The translations under genes and the position numbers were made by a program. Of a stretch of DNA of 62,647 bases, positions 12,250-22,725 are shown piece by piece. The DNA comes from Mycogone perniciosa (taxonomy: Eukaryota > Ascomycota > Sordariomycetes > Hypocreales > Hypocreaceae). Under the pieces are notes generated by a model that saw only the letters and a program-made list of their open reading frames with translations, was not told the DNA's origin and searched no databases. Location: NCBI GenBank assembly GCA_025331125.1, contig JAOALB010000222.1, positions 1 through 62,647 on the forward strand, in the 5' to 3' direction. Every line of letters starts with the position of its first letter. Position 1 is the stretch's first letter.

Positions 12250-12304
12250 GTGGATGTGGATGTGGATGTGGATGTGGATGTGAATGTGAATGCGAATGCG
12301 AATG
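12250..12304. repeat. Hexanucleotide microsatellite (GTGGAT)n
   Basis: About five perfect GTGGAT units are followed by degenerate GTGAAT and GCGAAT units. The repeat sits a few hundred bases upstream of the flippase start codon, probably in its promoter or 5' leader. Its graded decay suggests replication slippage followed by point mutation. Confidence 0.9.
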
Positions 12305-12880
12305 TGTTGGTGTCAGCGAAAGCGAGAGGGAGGGAAAAGAACTTGGGATGGCTTCTGGTAGTATTCCTAGCAACGTGGGCTGGCTGGCTGGCTGGGCTTG
12401 TGGGCAGGCTGGGCCAGGGAAAAAAGACCAGAACAGCAATCGTCCAGCGGAGGTTGCGGCGCGGTGGTGGACGTTGGGCCTGTTTTAGTTCCCGGACCAT
12501 CCGACCAACCACATCCATAGGCGGCATAGGCTGCACAGGAAGAAAGAAAAAACGCCCCCTACAGGAGCGCAGCTAGTACGGACAGAGTAGCAGTTGGCCC
12601 TGTTCGCGTCGTATTGCACTCGTACTACGGACTACTCAGCGGACTACGAAGTACGGGGCTGCTCTGTAATGCGGCTGCAATGCAGGCCCATCGTGAGGTG
12701 CAGATGAAATTGGTAAGCATGGGGAGTTCATGCTGTCCGACGAGTCCGCACAATTACAATTACAACTCGTGCCAGCCATCCATCATCCATGGTGCTTCCG
12801 TGGATTGGCGGACTGCTTGGTCTCGTCTCCCTCTCCGTCTCTCCCTCATCCCCTCCCTGGCCCATGGAAATATTACATAC

Positions 12881-13133
12881 GTCGTAGTACTCCGTAGTAC
12901 GAGTACAAATGCAGAGCCCCTGGCCTCCCATCATTCGTTTGCGCAGGGGCCTCGTGAGGCTACGAGTACGCTACCTCCCACGTTCTTTTCAGGAGCAACG
13001 CATGCAGTCAATGGCTGGGCTGGGGCTCGGAGCTTTGGCTTTGGGACACGTCTCTTTTTGGGGCAGCGCCGCCTCCTGATCTACTCGGAGCGTGCTCCGT
13101 ACTCCGTACTCGTAGTTAAGGAGTACAACTCCG
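12881..13133. repeat. Cluster of TACGGAGTA/TACTCCGTA short palindromes
   Basis: Copies are seen at 12881-12906 (GTAGTACTCCGTAGTACGAG) and 13090-13133, where TCCGTACTCCGTACTCG is followed by GGAGTACAACTCCG. The units are the same as those scattered over the other gaps of the window. Their function is unknown. Confidence 0.75.
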
Positions 13134-15808
13134 TGTGCGCAAGCTCTTACTTAACTCCGCATGCAGCCTAGCAACGGTTTCTGGGCGGGCGGAGGCACTG
13201 CTGCACTGCACATTATTATTAGTAGCCGGACAGAATAAATCGGACAAGCCATACAAAATACAAACGCTTGTCATCATAAGCACCCATTGGGAATTAGTAA
13301 CCATAATTAGGATGTGGCTTGAAATACTCCTACTAGTGGTATAGAAGCAAGTCAACGTAACCCATCCCTTAGAGTTGCGGCTTTGCCCACCACAACAAAT
13401 CAAGATTTGAGATATTTTTAATCCGACCCTCTATGCACACACGATAGTTTTAAACATCTTCCTGCCAATAGTGCTATTCGTTCGTCTTCCCCCCAAGGGG
13501 CTGGCTGTCATTCTCCGCCAAGACGCACGTTCATCGCGGCAGCACAAGCCACAAGGTACTCTGTATATTTAGCATTTTAGTGTTGAGACAGTGCATTCCT
13601 GGAGACCTTTCCGTGACATAGCCACAATACTAGGTAATATTTCCAAGCCATGCTATTAACACTGCGAATAAAATGCTTGAACCATTTGTTTCAACACGGG
13701 CTGGTTACAGGTAGTGGTACTACTCCGTAGTTGGAGAAACGTGGTTGAAAGCCTGCATTGGTCCCCTTTTCTTGACAGGGCCAATGCTCATTGGCTATCC
13801 CGCACCTCTGGTTTATCAGTGCGTGCATATGGACCGCATGAGAAATAAGCACAGATCAAATACGGAGTACATACTCCGTACTTCGTACATTATTAAGCCA
13901 GCTCATCAGGTGCGTTTCCTCTCCTTCGGACGTATGGGATTTTTTGATCTAATCTACAAAGCAGATATCCGCGGCTTTCAAACAATTACGATGACATGGC
14001 TCATCGCAGCTCTAGCCTTTTTAGGGGACGATGACGGAGTGCGACTCCGTGCTCGTAGATCAGACTGGATCGAAGTGTTTCTTTCTCTTGGTCTGATTCA
14101 CAGGACCCCTATTGCGACGTTATCTGCACATGCATGCTCTCCCTCCCCGTTTTTTGACAACCACTTCTCCACCTCATGACGACGACGTGAACTGGAAATT
14201 TAACGATGCATGCCAAGCGGGTCCGGCTCAGGGAGGTTCCACGAGAGGGAATTGCAATGACCAGGGTGACCAAAATAATGCAAGTCACTTTCCGCATAAG
14301 GACAACCGTCCTTCATAGTGCTGCTGCTAACCCCATAAGGAGGATTGTGTATTATCGTATTTTTAATGCTTACAGATCCGGCGTCACATTCAAATACTAC
14401 ATGGCAATTGTGATAAACGGAGAAGAAATGACTCATTTTTCATCATCGTGGTTGACATGACTGGCATTCCTCGTAGTCATGACAGCGTACCATTCAGGAT
14501 GGAACAGGTATGTACTCCATGTGTGCCCTGACCCGTCAAGCCTTTCCCCTGTCAGCCGAGCTTTGTGAATGTGAAATGCTTCTCCGCTAAGAGCTCGTAG
14601 CCGAAATAAGGTCTTTCAGGGATCGATCACACGAGCTGACACATGCAGATCTACCCGATGACCTCCTGAAATGAAGTGTTCTGATCCGAGTGCTAGTGCG
14701 AATGAAGTCCAGAGGATTGTACGAGTACTCCGTACTTCGCACAAGCGAGATGTTAAACAAAGCTCGCGATGTGGCTTTGCTCCCTACTCCGTGCATCATG
14801 CAATGATGGAGGCCGCGCGTGGTGCAATGCATAACGTCTAATTGAGTCGCCGCCCGAAAAGACACGTCCAGCCTCCAGAATAGCCTCCAGGAATGGGACA
14901 GTCTTGATCGGCACAATCCGGGTCCCCGTCTTATGGTACCCCGTGGCGCGTGCGGTAGTGACGCCTCAAATGCCTCGTCAGCATCGCGCGTCATCATTTC
15001 CTCATGTTTGACCCTCTCACAATCGCCTGAAGATCACATTTGCAAATTTGCCTGAAGCCACAGCCTTATGGTTCTTTGTAAATCGGCTTCATATCGAAAC
15101 AGCTTGCCTTGGCGGAGGATTTCGATCGATGATGCTAATTGTTCCCCCACTACTCCGTAGATCCAAGGCTCGTTCGTACTACTCAGAAGTACTTCGTACT
15201 TGCATCTGGATCGTTAATGTGACACACCTATTGTCGAGAGGACGACGAAAGCCCCTGGCGATCGGCCCGTATATCAGCCAAGAACGTTTATTTTTTCTTA
15301 GCGTGTAGTTTGTGCTGCAGAGCCAAGTAGTATTCCTCCGCAGCGTTGCTTAGTGAGGTTGTTCTCGGTCAATTGATTAACCCATCATGGCAGGAAGATG
15401 AGTTCTTGGCCTCGTACATACACAACAAGGCATCTCCCGAGATGAATACCCAACTGCCGTTCATAGTAATAGAGACGAGAAGTCTCAGAAGAATGTCACC
15501 AATGAGCCCAGGGCTTTCACTGGCGGCCCCGAATCTGGGGGATTCCACTAGCATCTTGTAGTATCGATCCGTTGCGAAGCCGTTTTCCATATTCATGCAA
15601 GATGCTTGACTGTGATTGCTGCGATACTTCCCGTGCTGCGCCACACTTGTCGACACAATTTACCCCGAACGCTAATAGGACGCCACACCAGACAGAACCT
15701 CGTCGCGCTTGTTGTCGTGCAACATCACCTTCATCTTAGCAATGTTGTGATATCAGACGCCACAACTATCAATAAAGGCGAAGTGGCCATCCACTCTCAT
15801 TCGAAACT

Positions 15809-17720
15809 ATGTCCCAAAAAAACACGAATAAGAGTATCCTGTCGTATTTTCGGCCTGCGGCGCCTGAAGCACCTCCAGGATCGTCAGTACCATCAACCCC
15901 CAAACGGCCTTCACAAGCCTCACCAGCAATACCCAAATCCGCGACTCCACACCCACCTTCATCACCACTCAGCTATAAGGCCACACCAGTCGCCATTAAA
16001 CCTTCCCGTTTGGAAATCGGGGCCTCTGATGACGAAGGGAGTGATGACGGCTTCTCAGATGACTCTCTCGAAGACTTGTCAACCCTTCTTGGACGAGAAC
16101 GGCCAGGCAATGCTGCCTCATCCTCGCGGAATCTTTTTACTACTCCCAGGGCTAAGAGGACGGCTGTTGAGTTTTACTCATCACCGTTGGCTATAATACC
16201 AAAACACAAGTTTGATTTAAAAGCGTTGGCCAAAGACGCACGCCGTGATGATGCAACAAATGCGAGCTCTCTGAGAGTGAAAGCTGCTGCTGATGCTGCG
16301 CGAGAGGAATCGTCTCCTCTACAGAGAGAAGCATTTGGCGTCGCATTCGCTGATCTTGTCAAGGAAAAAACTGGTCAAGATGCTCAAAAGGTCCTTAGGG
16401 CAGTTCAGAGAACCGAGACGGTTCTGTCCCAACCACGATATTGTTTTTTCGATAGGGATTATAGGGTTCCGCCGAGTTCTCCAACTCCAAAGCTACCCAA
16501 TAACTCACCATGGAAACTCTTGACACAGGGAAACTCAACTGCCAAAGAAAGAAACCTTGCCTCTGGTGTACCCCAAACTATACTGCAAAAGACGGGAGGT
16601 CTGCCAGATTCCATCTTCCTGTGGGTTCTGGATGAACTGTGTATTCAGAAGTCAATACTTGTACGGCAAGAGTATTGCAACATTGTTTCTGACTGTCCAG
16701 ATCATGTTGAGCGGTTGATCACCCCTCAACTACTCGAGGATCTCTTCATCCGACTTGGCGCAGCAGACGAGCTCAGGGAGTGGAAGCCTGAATTGACTAT
16801 CTCAAAGCCAAGTCACGAACCATATCAGGAGCGTGATTGGTCATGTTTGGAATCATTCCTGGTGCTTCTCACCATGATTTCAAGTCATCTCTCAATTGCC
16901 TCCGCCATATACACATCCCAAGTTCTCCTACGGATGTCCATGGACAAGCTTTTGCTTTGCAACATTGACCTATTGATGGCGTATGAGGACGCAATGCGGT
17001 GTTTTACCAACGCAATACCTCGTTCATCTTGGGACTCATTCGTAAGTGGCAGTTTTAGCAGTCTCGATATCCAGCTGCTGACAGATGCAGTGTTTCGAAA
17101 CCTGCTCGCTCCTGCATGTTAATATCAAGCACCAATGCATAAGAGCCAGTGCCCTCCTCTGTCTCCCGGTCTGTGACCCCAGGACACATGATCTCAGGAG
17201 GAGACTCGCTGTTACATTCTTATTCGATGACCCTGGCCTCAGTCGCCATCACCCCGACGCAGTGGTCACCATCAGGGGCGTCATCGGCCGCCTCGGTGGA
17301 AATGACTTCAGCGTGAGCCCCCAGACTAACTTTACAGAACTTAAGGCTATGATCATTCTGCTCGACATCGCGGTAGACAATGGTTCTAAAACTGTGTTTG
17401 ATAGCTCAGAGGACGAGAAAAAGTTTAATGGAGACGTTGATGAACTTGCTTCCAAGCTTCGGGAGATCTGGCGGAAGACCAATGACACGGGCATGAAGCT
17501 AGCCCGCACAGAAGCCAAAAGCGTTGTCGAGTGGGTTCAGAAGCGCCTATCACACTCGGTCCGGACGCGGAGAGAGGTCAAAATGAGCATATATGACCTC
17601 CCTGGTCAGACCGAGGACCCATTTTTGCCGCGGCAGCAAAACTATATGGCCAAGTTTCTTCAGAAAATGCCGAAACCAGGTCGAGTGGATGAAAGTTGTA
17701 TCACTGTCAAGACTTCATGA
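15809..17720 (+). CDS. Putative Nse6/SLF2-like Smc5-Smc6 accessory protein
   Basis: Two exons are inferred: 15809-17041 and about 17091-17720, joined by a short GTAAGT..CAG intron. The acceptor could instead lie six bases earlier. The protein is about 620 residues. The N-terminal ~130 residues are Ser/Pro/acid-rich and disordered, and open with NKSILSYF, which fits a degenerate PCNA-interacting (PIP) box. The rest is predicted helical. A VKEK..., RYCFF, then LPDSIFLWVLDELC pattern recalls the FAM178/SLF2/Nse6 family, which helps load the Smc5/6 DNA-repair complex. This assignment rests on remembered family pattern, not a search. An unrelated helical repair protein is possible. The gene converges on V-ATPase subunit E, 223 bases apart. 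Smc5 itself lies at the right end of the window. Confidence 0.5.
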
Positions 17721-17943
17721 TTACATGTACGACAAGGCGAGACTAGTCTTAATTGGGGAATCCAAGCCGGCCGACTACGGGTTGAAAGTAGTGGTAGTAT
17801 AATCATGTAATGAGTTGTGATACAACATCTAAGCTACGAAGCGCAGACTAGTTGGACAATACATGCCTCGGTCTCTGACGCAGCCCCTGTTCCCCCTCTC
17901 CTCCAGTGTATAGACGTAAGTACAGCCAGTTGCCGCGGTGAAA

Positions 17944-18777
17944 TTAATCGTAGAATTTACGGTTGGGGTTCTTTCCAAACAAGTTCTCCCGCATAGCAGG
18001 TGCAGCAGCGGTCTCCAAGATCCGCAGCCTAGCCTCGAAAGTGTTGTCAATATCAATCTTTCCATTTCCACCGACAATGATAACGCCTCCGGACCTAAAA
18101 TCAGGTTAGCCAAGCATGCCCCTCTATAACAGTAGTCATCGACAACATACAATCCATCAGCCAAGGGGTTCGCCTCGTCAACCGTGGCCGAGGTGTCCTT
18201 GCCAACTTGCTTCTTATACTCCGCGGCAGCCTCCTCGATCGCTTTCTTAACAGCGTCGTAATCAGACTTCCTGGCCCTAATCTGCAGCTCCGGCTCATTC
18301 ATGGCGTAGAAGCCCTGGAGGACGAGGCCTGTCAGCGTCTTCTGGTACTTTGCCTTATCCTTGGCGCCCTCAGCCAGCTGCTTCTGGGCCTCGGTGAAGA
18401 TCTGGTCCAGCAGCTCCTGGCGAGCGCCGAGGACCTTGAGCCGCGTTTTGTTGGCGACGGTGGAGCGGGTGATTTGCTGCGACATGGTGGCCTGCTTGAA
18501 CTTCTTCTTGTACTGGATGTCGATGGCATCGATCTCCTGGCGGACGAGCTTGGACTTTTCGATCTCGAACTCTTCGTTTGCCTTGATTTCGATCTCGCGG
18601 GCTTTCTCCGTGGCCTCCTGCTTGATGAACGCCGTCATCTTGCGGAGTTCATTGTCGACCTAGGTTGGAGGGACGGAGAGCGCATTAGCATTGGGGCGAT
18701 GATGTGACATACTTGTTCCGTCTGGTAATGAGAAGCAATCGGCATACCTGCTGGTCGGACAATGCGTGTTGCGACAT
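17944..18777 (-). CDS. vma4: V-type proton ATPase subunit E
   Basis: Peripheral-stalk subunit of the vacuolar H+-ATPase that links the V1 catalytic head to the V0 membrane sector. Three exons are inferred: 18777-18748, 18659-18151 and 18094-17944. They give about 229 residues, the family's normal length. The first exon encodes only MSQHALSDQQ. The next resumes at VDNELRKM and continues with the long helical, Lys/Glu-rich N-terminal half typical of subunit E. The last exon supplies SGGVIIVGGNGKI and the C-terminal NTFEARL segment near the end. All introns have clean GTATG..TAG borders. Reading through the second intron gives a false longer frame ending at 17829. The gene is divergent from the NIPA-type transporter gene, 857 bases between the start codons. 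Confidence 0.95.
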
Positions 18778-19634
18778 CGTGACTGGAGGGCGGGGGCCGA
18801 GGACTCGAATAGGAACAATTGCGAGAAACAAGAAGACAGGTCGAAGCTATTGGATGTCGTCTTCCCTTTGTGTCCTCAGCACGGCGTAGCGATTGTGAGC
18901 TAGGGGGATGTCGATGCGGGTCGGAGGGAGGGATGAGGTGTACGAGTATGTCGGGAGCTGTGACGCTGGAGTCGAAGCTGTCGTTGGACGAATGTGGAGG
19001 CTCCAGGTCCACTGGCCTCGAAGCATGGGGCCTGCTGTAGCGGGATACAGCGCACCAGTAAGAGCGCTACTGGCAGTGCACAGCACCTAGCAACGAATCC
19101 GAACCCCCCCAACGTTGAGTTGATGACGCCTGTCACCTGACCTCCTGTGCTGGCACCGCCACAGTTCCATGGCATGCATCCTGGTGCAGCTGCATTCCCA
19201 TACCGCTTGACGCCGTCAGGTGGCTCTGCATATTTACCTACGCTCTCATTGAACGGCCGGCAGTCTCTGCATGTTGCCGCGTGGTTCGACCCCAGCTCGT
19301 GGACCTTAGAACTCAACATTTCATCACTACCCTTTTAACGTTGCATCTGAGCCGTCTTCTTAGGGTGCCGGCGCCCTCGACCGACTATCGACCGCGAATC
19401 CGACATACTTAACCTACTTCTCTCGCCCCTCATCATCGTCAACCTCAGCAGCATCCAAGATCCAGAGGCAGCTGTGTGCCCAACAATCGAGCGCTTGACA
19501 CGAAAAAACATCGCATTTCATCGGCCCGGTTTCAGATCCTAGAGCAGCAGTGCCCGCGCCTATGTAACCAACGACGGACGAGCGATTCCTTCTCACCTCC
19601 ACCGCCAGATGACCTCGGGTCTGGCGACGGCGCA
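18778..19634. promoter_or_regulatory. Divergent promoter region (vma4 / NIPA-like)
   Basis: These 857 bases separate two oppositely transcribed start codons, so both promoters and 5' leaders must lie here. I cannot place a TATA box or factor site with confidence. Several open frames are present on both strands but none has recognisable content. Confidence 0.55.
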
Positions 19635-21321
19635 ATGGGGTCCATTGGCAATATCTCCCCCGGAGGGAGCATAGCTGTACGCCTCGACCGCCTGGATCCT
19701 TTTCCCAACAAACCAAAAGAAGACCGCCATTTGCGCTAACACTCATATCTGCGAACAGCTGGGTATCCTCGTTGGCCTGCTCTCGACTAGCGTCCAAAGT
19801 CTAGGCTTAACTCTACAGCGAAAATCTCACATCCTCGAAGACGAAAAGGGGCCGCATGATGTTCGCCGACCGCCCTACCGGAGAACAAGATGGCAAGTCG
19901 GCATGGGCATGTTCGTCGTTGCGAATATCCTAGGGAGCACGGTCCAAATATCGACGCTGCCGCTGCCCGTCCTCTCGACCCTCCAAGCCGCGGGCTTGGT
20001 TTTCAACTCAATATGCGCGACATTAATCCTTAGCGAACCATTTACGCGATGGTCGTTATGTGGCACCCTTCTCGTTGGTACCGGTGCGGTGTTGATCGCC
20101 ATTTTTGGGGCCATTCCATCACCTCCTCATGAACTGGACGAACTATTAGAGCTCCTAGCTCGAAAACCGTTCATCGTATGGATGGCACTGCAAGCGCTAT
20201 TCGTTATTTCGCTTGCAGTCATTACAGACGTCACAAACCACGTTTCTAGTCTGTCACACAACGCCAAATTTCGTCTGCTTCGCGGAATCAGCTATGGCGT
20301 TATCAGTGGCGATATTTCCGCGCATGCGCTTTTATTCGCGAAATCCGCCGTCGAGCTTCTCATCAAGACCATTGGTGGCAAGAATCAGTTCGCTCACTGG
20401 CAGTCCTGGGCCATCGTTCTAGCTCTCGTCTCTCTGGCGCTCTGCCAACTATACTACTTACATCGCGGCTTGAAGCTGGTCTCTACATCAGTCCTATACC
20501 CCCTTGTTTTTTGCGTATACAACATTATTGCCATCCTAGACGGCTTAATATATTTCAATCAGACAAGCCTCATCTCATCACTCCAAGCCTGTCTCATTGC
20601 TCTCGGAACGGTCATTCTCTTGTCTGGTGTTCTGGCCCTATCGTGGCGTCTAAGTGACGAGCAACACACTCCGGGAGTCGGTCAGTCTTCACTGGCTCCA
20701 GGCCTCGGGCTTGTTGACGACACTGAAGGCGAGGAAGAGTCGCTAATAGGTTCAGAAGCCGCAATCGCGGATGACGAAGGGTCATCGTCAACGACATACC
20801 GGACATTCCCGGTCGTCCATGGCGAAACCACCCCACTGACACCAACGTGGAAGAAGAGTTTGGGATGGGCGGAGCGGGAGGAAATTTGGGGCGAACTGCA
20901 GGATCAAGATGAACCTACCACGCCAACCGGACGACTTCGTTCGAGCACTCTCCCAGTACGCACCGAAACGTCACCCTTACTACCGCAGGGGAGAAGAGCC
21001 GTAAGTGGTGCCACAGCAGTAGAGGAACCAGCCTCAAGCACCGAGGCTTCGCCCCGCAAATTTGTCCATCGCAGGAGGAAGAGCACAGGCTTCCCCGGCC
21101 TCGTTGCCCGTCGCAATCTCCGGAGAGATTCATCCTTGTCGGACACATTCGGCAGCCTATTCTCGCTCAGTTGGTGGAAAGGCAGAGGCAAACGGTCTCT
21201 ATCTGGCAGTGCCATTCACGAGGATAGCAATCCACCATCACCATCACGACGCAATTATAGAGATGATCCAGAGGACGGTACCGGAGGGTCCGGTGGCAGG
21301 GTTAACGACTCGAGTGTATGA
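19635..21321 (+). CDS. NIPA/DUF803-type membrane transporter
   Basis: Multi-pass membrane protein of the NIPA family in the drug/metabolite transporter superfamily. Animal members have been linked to Mg2+ transport, but the fungal substrate is unproven. Two exons are inferred: 19635-19676 and 19759-21321, about 534 residues. The intron has a GCTAAC branch site. The short first exon encodes MGSIGNISPGGSIA, and exon 2 opens with LGILVGLLSTSVQSLG, the first helix. About nine hydrophobic segments follow up to roughly residue 310. A long, probably disordered Ser/Glu/Arg-rich cytosolic tail of over 200 residues then extends beyond the usual core. Starting at the Met at 19903 would lose the first helix, so the spliced start is preferred. 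Confidence 0.88.
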
Positions 21322-21916
21322 GTATCTGGTCAAACTTGGGTGTGCGTTTGGGGGCTGTCGTTTTTTTGTTTGTTTTTTTTTTATCTCTCTGGCGTAGGGA
21401 AGACGTAGGCGTATTAGAGAACTGCACAGTCGGGCGGCCGGCTAGCATGTCGGGCAACGAACAGGCTCGAGCCCGCTGTCTTTTGGAGATGGAGAGCCCG
21501 ATAATAGTCCTGGTTTTTTATATATGACGCTGGGATCTACCCTACATATGTGACTGAGTCAAGACGATGCACCCCTTGAAGGTTGGAGTTGGTACACTAT
21601 TTTAATACGATTTTCCCTTTGATGTGCTACCCGAGAGCTTTCTTAGCCGTCTATTCCCAAAGAGAAACGAAAAGTTTGGATATCTAAATATGAGGGTGAG
21701 TAAAAGTAACACTGCAAACATCTCCCTCTAAGCAAAATATCGTCAGATTTTCGCCATGTATTTTGTGTCTTCTAGACCAAAAAAGGGGGATGTGAAAAGA
21801 AATGTATGAAACGGGGGCTATCAAAGCCGAGATTGCGTAGTGGGTACAGGGTATACAGCTTCATTATCATAGAACCCAACGCACGACACATTGCGTTATT
21901 CCTTCATTCAGTCGCT
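21322..21916. other. Convergent 3' intergenic region
   Basis: The 595 bases between the stops of the NIPA-like gene and the tetraspanin gene are presumably 3' UTRs and terminators. They contain T-rich stretches (21360-21385) and no gene that I can support. Confidence 0.55.
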
Positions 21917-22725
21917 TCACAGGTGGCCGTAGCCACTCTTCTCGTCGATCAGACGGTAGCGCTCACGCTCTTTGCGGTCCTTGAGGAGGCAGGCAATAGC
22001 GAGGATGAGGAGCACGTCAACACCTACAGTGAATAACCTGGTTAGACTGTGATCCCTGATGTGATGCTTGATGAAGAGGCTCAACATACCAACCATGCCG
22101 AAGGCAGCCGTGAAGATTGTATCAATGAAGCTGTTGGCGAAGCTAGAGATTGATGTCGCGCAACCGAGCATAAGAGCCGCGGCAGCGGGGCTGGGACAAG
22201 TCGAATCGGTGACAAAGGCGGGTGAGGTGGAGTTGACGTAGCCGCAGCATTCAAACTACACACTAGTTAGTAATCTTTTATTGATTGCTGTATTCCAGAC
22301 CTGATTGTTGGGGCTTCTCATACTGCGTTCTGTATCAGTGATTGTGTGGTCGGGTCCTGGTCGTCATAGATAGAAGCAAAGGTCTCCTTGAACCGCAACG
22401 TCATAAGCCAAAGATAGAGACCAACAGCCAGCGTGAACAGGCCGCAAAAGGTGACGATGTATCCACCAATCTTCAACAAGTTGCGCTTGGGCAGCAGCAG
22501 GCCCGGGATGAGGAACAAGAACGTAGCGAAGACGAAGGCCGCGTTGATGATGCCGACAGGGAGGGGAAACTGCTGATACAACAGGTGTCGGGTAGCCTCT
22601 TTTCCTTCAGTAGCGGTCCTGTTCATGTGACTCATGGCCGCGATCGAGAAGCCCAACTGGATGGCGCCCGAAGCGAGGAAGAGAAGGTCGGCCACAAGCG
22701 TGGCGAGGAAGATCATGTCCGGCAT
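21917..22725 (-). CDS. Tetraspanin-family membrane protein
   Basis: Four-span membrane protein that would organise membrane microdomains. Three exons are inferred: 22725-22324, 22255-22090 and 22023-21917, giving about 224 residues. There are three hydrophobic segments in exon 1. Exon 2 opens with FECCG, the tetraspanin CCG signature of the second extracellular loop, with further cysteines at STCPS and MLGCA. A final membrane segment VDVLLILAIACLL precedes a charged tail (KDRKERERYR). The second intron (22024-22089) is 66 bases and stop-free, so retention would insert 22 residues at the last membrane segment. It could be one of the fungal Tsp2/Tsp3 types. I would not equate it with the appressorial Pls1 without comparison. 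Confidence 0.82.

Larger units (their letters stand above)
11913..15808. other. Gene-poor 3.9 kb divergent intergenic region
   Basis: This lies between the start codons of the flippase (-) and the Nse6-like gene (+). I see no supported gene. It holds a hexamer microsatellite (12250-12304) and several TACGGAGTA-type short palindromes: 12881-12906, 13081-13133, 13861-13889, near 14720 and 15153-15200. Open frames here are short and of low-complexity composition. Confidence 0.6.

Noticed and set aside
17829..18638. 269-codon single-frame version of V-ATPase subunit E
   Set aside because: It reads through intron 2. Splicing restores the conserved SGGVII end and the correct length.
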